12,597 nt of DNA. It comes from Anaerolineae bacterium (GTDB lineage: Bacteria > Chloroflexota > Anaerolineae > JAAYZQ01). The translations under genes were made by a program, and so were the position numbers. Shown here one piece after another: positions 7,566 through 12,597 of this stretch. Within the stretch, counting starts at the first letter, position 1. Every line of letters begins with the position of its first letter. Location: the NCBI GenBank assembly GCA_016929795.1, contig JAFGIA010000152.1, positions 1 through 12,597 of the forward strand. Direction: 5' to 3'. The notes beneath the pieces were generated by a model. The model ran no database searches, was not told where the DNA came from, and saw only the letters and a program-made list of their open reading frames with translations.

Positions 7566-10346
7566 TTAGAGCGAGTCAAGGATCCCGAGGTCTCGTGCCC
7601 TGGCTGTCGCCTGCGTCCTGTTGTGGACGTTCAGCTTGCCATAGATGTTGCGGGTGTGGACCTTGACGGTGTGGAGCGAGAGGTAGAGCCGCTCGGCAAC
7701 TTGCCGATTGGTTAGACCCTGGGCGATGAGCACCAGCACTTCTATCTCGCGCTCACTCAGCGGCTCGAGCAGGGGTTGAGCGGACGGGCGAGGCGACACG
7801 GAAGGGGATTCGTGGTGCGGTTGAGGCTCGGCACCAAACGCGGCCAGCAGCCGGTTCACGTACTCTGGCATGATCCTCCGCACCGCCGCTTCTGACAGCA
7901 GGTGGGCCATCCGCGGGCCTTCATCCACAAAGGTGCGCACAAAACCGCCGGGCTCTGCCAGCGCCAGCGCGTCGCCGAGTACCCGTAACGCCTCGTCCTC
8001 TTTGCCGTGTGCGTGGAGCGCGACCGCCTGGAGCACCATCACCCTGAGTCGTTCATCCTGCCAGCCCTTTGCCTCCATCTCGCGGCGCAGCGGATCGAGG
8101 ATCTCGAGGGCCGACGATGCGTCCTCGCGAGCCAGGTGTACCCGCGCATGGCTCGTGGGCAGGTTATGTTCCCCGGCAAAGGCTTCTGCTGCAGCCAGGT
8201 GTTCCTGAGAAAGAGGCGGTCTCTGTCGAAGCAGGGCAAGGACCTGGACGGCAGCCACTTCGGGCATCCGGTGAACAAAGTGATTGCGACGCACAACCTC
8301 GGCAGCCTCGGTCAGCATGGCAGTCGCGCCTGCCACGTCTCTGCGAGCGAGCTTTAACCGGGCGAGAAGCACCTCGCTGAGGATGAACCGGTCAATGCCG
8401 CGGTCATATTGACGCGCCAGGTGCAGGCTCTGCTCCCCGTGTCGCTCGGCGGCATCAAGCTCGTTCCACTCGTAGTGGATGCGGGCCAGGCCCAGGTGCT
8501 CTTCACAAGCGTTGGGCTGAGGATGGTCTCCATGAAGATGTAGGATGCGCCGGTAGGTTTCGGCGGCGGCATGAAGCTTGTTTTCCAGCATCTGCACTTC
8601 CGCCAGGCCGCTCGTCGCCAAGATCATCGACCAGGCGTCCCCCGACGCACGGCTGATCGAGATCGCTTCCTCGTAGGCGCGCACGGCTCCCGCGCGGTCG
8701 CCCTGCAAAAAGTGGGCAACCGCCCGGGTCCAGACAGCTGTGAAACGAAAAGTGAGATTCTCGGGGTGCAGATACTCGAGCGCGCGATTTGCCTGGGCAA
8801 TGATCTCTTGCGCGTCATATCGCGTGACCCCTAACGTCGCCCTTGCCGCGGCAATGATGCCGATCAGGTTGCGGGTTTCGGCATCCTGCCCCTCGCCCGT
8901 GGCTTGCAGTGCCGCCTCTCCCGCACGCAGCCTTTCTTCGACACCCGTCGTCTGGCCGGAAACGAGCGACAGTGTCGCCCCCTTGATCCAGAGCGAGGGC
9001 CGGGCATCGAGGACCGGCGTGGGCAGCGACGCCAGCCACTCCAGGATAGTGTTCACCGTGCTGCGAAAGTGGATCGGCATCGCCTTGCTGCCGATCAGGC
9101 GCTCGGCGCGCTCGACGTCGCCGGCGGCTGCCGCGTGGTGAAAGGCTTCGAGCGCCAGGCCGTTGTCTTCGAACCATTGGCTAGCGCGGATGTGGTATGT
9201 GGCTACGCCTTCCCCGCCCTCAGTCCCCACCAAAGGGGGGGAAGAAAGGTGGCGGTCCAACCGCTGGCGCAGTAAATCGCGAAACAGATGGTGGTAGCGA
9301 TACCAGCGGCGCTCGTCATCCAGAGGGACGACGAACAGATTCGCGCGATCGAGATATTCCAGCGTTTCCTGGCCGGAAGAACCTGGGTGGAGAACGGCGT
9401 CGCACAAAGGGCCGTACAAACGATCGAGGATAGACGTGTGCAGCAAAAAGGTCTGGATATGCTCGGGCTGCTGGTGCAACACCTCTTCGAGCAAATAGTC
9501 GAGCACAAAGTGGTGGCTGCCTGTAAAGGATTGGACAAAGGCGGCAGTGTCCAGACGTGCCTGCGTGATACCTATCCCTTGCAGAGCCAGCGCTGCCAAG
9601 TGCAGGCCGGCGATCCATCCCTCGGTGCGGGCCTCGAGCGCTGCGATCTCGTCCGCAGAGAGGTCGAGGGCCATTACCCTGTTCAGAAACTCGGCGGCTT
9701 CGGAAGAGGTAAAACGCAGGTCGGCAGCGCGCAGCTCGTTCAATTGCCCGCGAGCGCGATAGCGGGCCAGCGGCAGCGGCGGGTTCTCGCGACTGGCGAT
9801 GACGAGGTGCATGCCTCCCTGGGGAGGTTGCGGCAGGTGATCGAGCAGAAAGGTGAGGATCCTGTCGACAGCCTCGGCCTCAATTACGTGATAGTCGTCG
9901 AGGACGAGGATGCACCGGTCCAGAATGGTCGTGATGTCGTTGAGCAGATCCGTCAGCATCCACGTGACAGGGGGCGGCTGAGGTGACTGGAGCGCGGCCG
10001 ACACCCCCGCACCCACGTCCGGCGCCACCGTCTGCAAGGCAGCCGTGAGGTATGCCAGAAACCGCGTGACGTCATTGTCGCCCTCATCGAGAGACAACCA
10101 AGCCACTCGATTTTGGATGTCGTCGTGCAAAGTGGCGCTCAATCCAAAAGTCCCAAATCTAGAATCGGAGATCCAACTGCTGACGAGCGTGGTCTTGCCG
10201 AAACCGGCAGGGGCGGAGACGAGGGTGAGTTTGCGATCCAGGCCAGCATTCAGCCGCTCGATCAGACGCGGGCGCGAGACCAAGTCGGGTCGCCCGGGTG
10301 GAATATGCAGCTTGGTCTTTAGGATCGGATACGGTTGCATCACCAT
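7566..10346 (-). CDS. MalT-like (LAL-type) LuxR-family transcriptional regulator
   Basis: This 926-aa signal-transducing ATPase of the MalT/STAND type normally oligomerises with ATP and an inducer and activates transcription. Walker A is APAGFGKTT (45-53, Lys51), Walker B ILVLDD (146-151), and the sensor-like stretch LVIASRENPPLPLARYRARG lies at about 181-200. A winged-helix-like segment ends near FRDLLRQRL (before 368). A long helical TPR-like region runs about 385-850. The C-terminal GerE/LuxR HTH, about 861-926, contains LSEREIEVLVLIAQGLTNRQVA and LSLHTVKVHTRNIYGKL. Length and order match MalT (about 900 aa). ATG 10346 and ATG 10340 are both possible; GAAG is better spaced for the second. 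Residues 368-380 look like a translated repeat insertion. A near-consensus promoter precedes it. It lies directly upstream of the five-gene cluster on the same strand and is its likeliest regulator, but the inducer is unknown. Confidence 0.93.
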   Translation of the reverse strand: MVMQPYPILKTKLHIPPGRPDLVSRPRLIERLNAGLDRKLTLVSAPAGFGKTTLVSSWISDSRFGTFGLSATLHDDIQNRVAWLSLDEGDNDVTRFLAYLTAALQTVAPDVGAGVSAALQSPQPPPVTWMLTDLLNDITTILDRCILVLDDYHVIEAEAVDRILTFLLDHLPQPPQGGMHLVIASRENPPLPLARYRARGQLNELRAADLRFTSSEAAEFLNRVMALDLSADEIAALEARTEGWIAGLHLAALALQGIGITQARLDTAAFVQSFTGSHHFVLDYLLEEVLHQQPEHIQTFLLHTSILDRLYGPLCDAVLHPGSSGQETLEYLDRANLFVVPLDDERRWYRYHHLFRDLLRQRLDRHLSSPPLVGTEGGEGVATYHIRASQWFEDNGLALEAFHHAAAAGDVERAERLIGSKAMPIHFRSTVNTILEWLASLPTPVLDARPSLWIKGATLSLVSGQTTGVEERLRAGEAALQATGEGQDAETRNLIGIIAAARATLGVTRYDAQEIIAQANRALEYLHPENLTFRFTAVWTRAVAHFLQGDRAGAVRAYEEAISISRASGDAWSMILATSGLAEVQMLENKLHAAAETYRRILHLHGDHPQPNACEEHLGLARIHYEWNELDAAERHGEQSLHLARQYDRGIDRFILSEVLLARLKLARRDVAGATAMLTEAAEVVRRNHFVHRMPEVAAVQVLALLRQRPPLSQEHLAAAEAFAGEHNLPTSHARVHLAREDASSALEILDPLRREMEAKGWQDERLRVMVLQAVALHAHGKEDEALRVLGDALALAEPGGFVRTFVDEGPRMAHLLSEAAVRRIMPEYVNRLLAAFGAEPQPHHESPSVSPRPSAQPLLEPLSEREIEVLVLIAQGLTNRQVAERLYLSLHTVKVHTRNIYGKLNVHNRTQATARARDLGILDSL
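9207..9245 (-). repeat. REP-like GC-rich element read in frame inside the LuxR-type gene
   Basis: Residues 368-380, SSPPLVGTEGGEG, come from a C-run/G-run palindromic stretch (minus strand CCCCCCTTTGGTGGGG, then GAGGGCGGGG). Such SPPLVGTEGG peptides are a known result of REP-type repeats landing in frame. It sits at the junction between the winged-helix-like segment and the TPR-like region, where family members usually pass straight from RQRL to the RAS-WFE helix. The reading frame is kept and the insertion is probably tolerated as a loop. Confidence 0.5.
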
Positions 10347-10380
10347 TCTTCACGTTGTGCCGAGATGGCTTGACCGCTCC

Positions 10381-10413
10381 AGTATATCATGACCCGTATG
10401 GAGTGTCAACGGG
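10381..10413 (-). promoter_or_regulatory. Near-consensus sigma70 promoter with inverted repeat, LuxR-type gene
   Basis: On the minus strand a perfect TTGACA (10409-10404) is followed by a 17-bp spacer and TATACT (10386-10381, 5/6). The predicted transcription start is near 10374, about 28 nt before ATG 10346. An inverted repeat CCCGT-N11-ACGGG (10413-10393) covers the -35 and most of the spacer, a position typical of a repressor site. No hairpin terminator for the upstream phosphoesterase gene was found in the 140-nt gap. Confidence 0.65.
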
Positions 10414-10486
10414 AATGCCCAGAGCATAGATACGATGGATGAAGATGAATCAGGCAGGGCGTGACGCGTTTTCCGTGGTGGCGCGC

Positions 10487-11257
10487 CTACCGTGCCTGAT
10501 GCAGCATGGCTGCAAACTCGTCGGGCAGGGGGCTGTCGACGATCGCGTTCGCTGCCCGCTGTACGTCGTACGGCACCCGCACAAACTCGGCACGGACGCT
10601 GTCCGCGTTTCCGGCATCCGGTGCCACCACCTCGATCAGCAAGTAACACGCGCGCGAGTCACCATCTTTCGGCTTGCCCACCGATCCGTCATTGATTGCA
10701 TGCCTGTAGCGTGTCTCGCCGTCCACCTCATAGGCTAGTACCTTGTGATACGGCTTGTGGGTGTGCCCAAAGACCATCACGTCTGCCCCGTACTCGCCCA
10801 TCAGCCGCAGCAGCGAGGCGTCCGGCCGGTCCTCGAACAGGTACTCGTTCACGCGGCGTGGACTGCCATGCACCAGGAGTACGTCAAAAGGCGCGCTCTC
10901 GTCACCAAGCGTGATGCGCAGACGCCGCGGCAACCGCCGAAGGTATGCTCGTACCTGATCGGTCACCGCAGCGTTTGTAAAGGCAATAGACTGCGCGCCA
11001 AGCTCCTTTTCCCGATCGGTCTTGTACGCGCATCCACAATCATCGCTGTTCGCCGCCACGCCGAGATCATAGTTTCCGGCAATGACCGGAATGTGGCGCG
11101 ACAGGATCGCTTCGACCACCTCGTTCGGCCACGGGGCATAGCCGACTATGTCACCCAGACAATAGACGGCATCCACCTGCCGCCGGTCAATGTCCGCGAG
11201 CACGGCCTCCCACGCTGGAAGGTTGGCGTGAACGTCACTCAAGATCGCTGCTCTCAT
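10487..11257 (-). CDS. Calcineurin-like metallophosphoesterase (YfcE/MJ0936-like)
   Basis: This 256-aa soluble phosphoesterase carries all the two-metal motifs: Asp8 and His10 in SDVHANL, Asp36 in LGDIVGYAPWPNE, Asn62 and Asp64 in GNYD (a common variant of GNHD), His130 in LLVHGS, and His165 and His167 in FGHTHKPY. These bind two divalent metals and activate water to cleave phosphomono- or diesters. The length and the GYAPWPNE motif suit the small cytoplasmic phosphodiesterase subgroup; the substrate is not predictable. I chose ATG 11257 because GGGGAGG lies 5 nt upstream; a GTG two codons earlier would overlap that site. It is transcribed divergently from the Pho-type response regulator, with a 232-bp shared intergenic region containing TTAACA boxes, so phosphate control is conceivable. 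Confidence 0.92.
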   Translation of the reverse strand: MRAAILSDVHANLPAWEAVLADIDRRQVDAVYCLGDIVGYAPWPNEVVEAILSRHIPVIAGNYDLGVAANSDDCGCAYKTDREKELGAQSIAFTNAAVTDQVRAYLRRLPRRLRITLGDESAPFDVLLVHGSPRRVNEYLFEDRPDASLLRLMGEYGADVMVFGHTHKPYHKVLAYEVDGETRYRHAINDGSVGKPKDGDSRACYLLIEVVAPDAGNADSVRAEFVRVPYDVQRAANAIVDSPLPDEFAAMLHQAR

Positions 11258-11352
11258 TGACACCTCCCCTGCCGTTTTTGTCTACGCCCTTGTTGTGCAC
11301 GTATCGAGTTTAGGTATGGCGCAAGGCGGACCCCTCCGATACTATACGCATA

Positions 11353-11381
11353 ACATTAACATACGATTTATGGATTGTCAA
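11353..11381 (-). promoter_or_regulatory. Possible promoter for the metallophosphoesterase gene
   Basis: On the minus strand a perfect TTGACA (11381-11376) is followed after 17 bp by only a weak TAATGT (11358-11353, 3/6). A good -10-like TATAGT (11346-11341) also exists, but without a recognisable -35. Either would give a leader of about 80-95 nt before ATG 11257. The weak element pairing may mean that an activator is needed. Confidence 0.3.
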
Positions 11382-11421
11382 CAGACATGAACTCCAAACC
11401 CTCGTTCGATGCGTGGAATCG

Positions 11422-11460
11422 TTAACAAGATGTTAACAATCTGAAAACCTATTCTTAACA
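11422..11460 (+). promoter_or_regulatory. Pho-box-like array: TTAACA repeats on an exact 11-bp period
   Basis: TTAACA occurs at 11422-11427, 11433-11438 and 11455-11460, and the in-phase slot 11444-11449 holds a degenerate AAAACC. This gives four hexamers each separated by 5 bp. Bacillus PhoP binds TT(A/T/C)ACA-like direct repeats with this spacing, and Streptomyces and E. coli Pho boxes also have an 11-bp period. The array ends 30 nt before the proposed ATG of a PhoP/PhoB-like regulator, and no strong constitutive promoter is visible there. I infer autoregulation. It could also act on the divergent phosphoesterase gene. Confidence 0.6.
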
Positions 11461-11489
11461 CACGTCGCGTACCATTGAAGCCGCATCAT

Positions 11490-12248
11490 ATGCTGCATGG
11501 AGGGCCGTTGGGCAGGAAAAGGGATAGCAAACAAGGCGACCAGGAAGCGGTCATTCTCGTCGTCGAAGACGACCTGACTCTGGTCGAGACGTTGGAGTAC
11601 AACCTCACTGCAGAGGGCTATCAGGTCGTGACGGCAACCGATGGTCGGAAAGGCCTGCAGGTTGCTCGGGATGAACGGCCCGATCTGATCGTGCTAGACC
11701 TGATGCTGCCCGAGATGGACGGCTTTGACGTGTGCCGCATCCTGCGCAGTGAGATGAATGTGCCGATCCTGATCCTTACGGCGCGCACCGAGGAGGTGGA
11801 CCGGGTCGTGGGGCTGGAGATGGGTGCCGACGACTATCTCACCAAGCCCTTCAGCATGCGCGAGCTGCTGGCGCGGGTCAAGGCCCTTCTCCGCCGTGTG
11901 CGCCTGATGCGCGAGGAATTGGCGGGGCTCGCGCCAGTGGACGACGGCGAGCGCCTGGTGCTGGGAGACCTGGTGATCGACCTGGCACATCACCAGGTGA
12001 TACTGAGTGGCCAGGTTGTACCACTGAAGCCAAAGGAGTACGATCTGCTCGTATTCCTCACGCGCCACCGCGGCATCGCCCTGTCGCGCGACGTCATTCT
12101 CGAGCGTGTGTGGGGGTGGGATTTCGGTGGGGGCAGCCGCACGGTCGACGTGCACATTCGTTGGCTCAGAGAAAAGATCGAGCGTGATCCAGGCAACCCC
12201 GAGCGTATCGTAACCGTGCGCAGCGTCGGCTACTGCTTTGAGGATTAG
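11490..12248 (+). CDS. OmpR/PhoB-family response regulator (PhoP/PhoB-like)
   Basis: This cytoplasmic two-component transcription factor has 252 aa from the chosen start. The receiver domain, about 20-138, has acidic pocket Glu26-Asp27-Asp28, phospho-acceptor Asp70 in VLDLMLP, Thr97 in LTAR and Lys119 in LTKPF. The C-terminal winged-helix, about 155-252, contains [13 protein letters not shown], the recognition-helix segment [16 protein letters not shown] and the ending [10 protein letters not shown]. All conserved residues are intact. The start is uncertain: ATG 11490 has only a weak GAAG 9 nt upstream; TTG 11475 extends it, and TTG 11508 lies 3 nt after GGAGGG. It is preceded by the TTAACA array. 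No kinase gene follows it; instead a convergent gene begins 27 nt after its stop. The likeliest partner in the window is the kinase at 824-2602. Confidence 0.93.
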   Translation: MLHGGPLGRKRDSKQGDQEAVILVVEDDLTLVETLEYNLTAEGYQVVTATDGRKGLQVARDERPDLIVLDLMLPEMDGFDVCRILRSEMNVPILILTARTEEVDRVVGLEMGADDYLTKPFSMRELLARVKALLRRVRLMREELAGLAPVDDGERLVLGDLVIDLAHHQVILSGQVVPLKPKEYDLLVFLTRHRGIALSRDVILERVWGWDFGGGSRTVDVHIRWLREKIERDPGNPERIVTVRSVGYCFED

Positions 12249-12275
12249 CGCCGGGGACTTGGGAGGATCTCACCA

Positions 12276-12572
12276 TCAGGCAACGAGGATCGAGTCGGAC
12301 GTGCCATCTGCACCCCGCGCATGCCTGTCAGCGTGCCACTCGTGCCCCCAATAGTCTCCATTGATCAGATAGCGAAAGCGATATTCGACACCTCTGTCGA
12401 GCTCTAGTTCGACGCACCAGTTCTCTTCGCGACCTAGACGAAAAGGCAGGTTGTGACGATCCCAGCTGTTGAAATCGCCGACGAGGTTGATGCGATCCGC
12501 CCAGATGGCGCCTGGTATCTCGAACCGTACGATGACCTTATCCCCGTGCTGAGACGGCTTCCTGTATATCAT
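12276..12572 (-). CDS. Stand-alone CBM48 / isoamylase N-terminal-like glycogen-binding protein
   Basis: This 98-aa protein consists of a single immunoglobulin-like carbohydrate-binding domain of the CBM48/AMPK-beta type. Characteristic pieces are VRFEIPGAIWADRINLVGDF (15-34), the NSWD turn (35-38), a central strand with Trp52, and YRFRYLINGDYW (64-75). The aromatic residues are those that usually stack on alpha-glucan chains. In most proteins this domain is attached to branching or debranching enzymes; here a start (ATG 12572, with GGGGGG just upstream) and a stop bound it alone, so it may be a small glycogen-binding or adaptor protein. It is convergent with the response regulator, 27 nt apart, with no clear shared terminator hairpin. 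The function is otherwise unknown. Confidence 0.85.
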   Translation of the reverse strand: MIYRKPSQHGDKVIVRFEIPGAIWADRINLVGDFNSWDRHNLPFRLGREENWCVELELDRGVEYRFRYLINGDYWGHEWHADRHARGADGTSDSILVA

Positions 12573-12597
12573 GCTCCCCCCACTGCCAAGCTGTTGA

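Noticed and set aside
12249..12275. GGGAGG after the regulator stop as a leftover ribosome-binding site of a lost downstream kinase gene
   Set aside because: Only a short purine run with weak resemblance to the region before the kinase at 824; too little to support a claim.

Overview
The window looks like chromosomal DNA from a GC-rich bacterium, most likely a member of the Chloroflexota (Anaerolineae/Caldilineae-like). This placement is inferred from the gene mix: a MalT-type LuxR regulator, two DUF4386 membrane proteins, a stand-alone CBM48 domain, and Pho-type two-component genes with TTAACA-type boxes. No rRNA or other phylogenetic marker is present, so it is tentative. No tRNA, CRISPR array, intact insertion sequence or phage gene was recognised.

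Layout. Plus strand, 143-2602: a promoter, a small TPR-like protein (262-639), a short decayed stretch whose last 13 codons resemble the end of an OmpR-family response regulator (to 794), and a PhoR/WalK-like sensor kinase (824-2602). Minus strand, 11257 down to 2627: a metallophosphoesterase (11257-10487); a 926-aa MalT/LuxR-type ATPase-TPR-HTH regulator with its own near-consensus promoter (10346-7566); then a compact five-gene cluster with a good sigma70-type promoter. That cluster encodes an 89-aa unknown protein, a DUF4386 membrane protein, a zinc-independent MDR oxidoreductase, a second DUF4386 protein and a 654-aa class V aminotransferase / cysteine-desulfurase-like protein. Plus strand, 11490-12248: a PhoB/PhoP-like response regulator preceded by TTAACA boxes on an exact 11-bp period. 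The window ends with a convergent stand-alone CBM48 (glycogen-binding) gene (12572-12276).

How the genes may work together. The kinase and the intact response regulator are typical Pho-type partners but lie about 8.9 kb apart, and a response-regulator-like C-terminal remnant sits directly before the kinase. This suggests that an ancestral RR-HK pair was broken up or rearranged. The TTAACA array before the response regulator fits autoregulation by a PhoP-like protein and could also influence the divergent metallophosphoesterase. The five minus-strand genes from 7446 to 2627 are tightly packed, with two 4-nt or shorter stop/start overlaps and a 9-nt gap, and probably form one operon. The upstream LuxR-type ATPase is the obvious candidate regulator. 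The most unusual protein is the class V aminotransferase: a shortened, lysine-less aminotransferase module is fused in front of a complete one.
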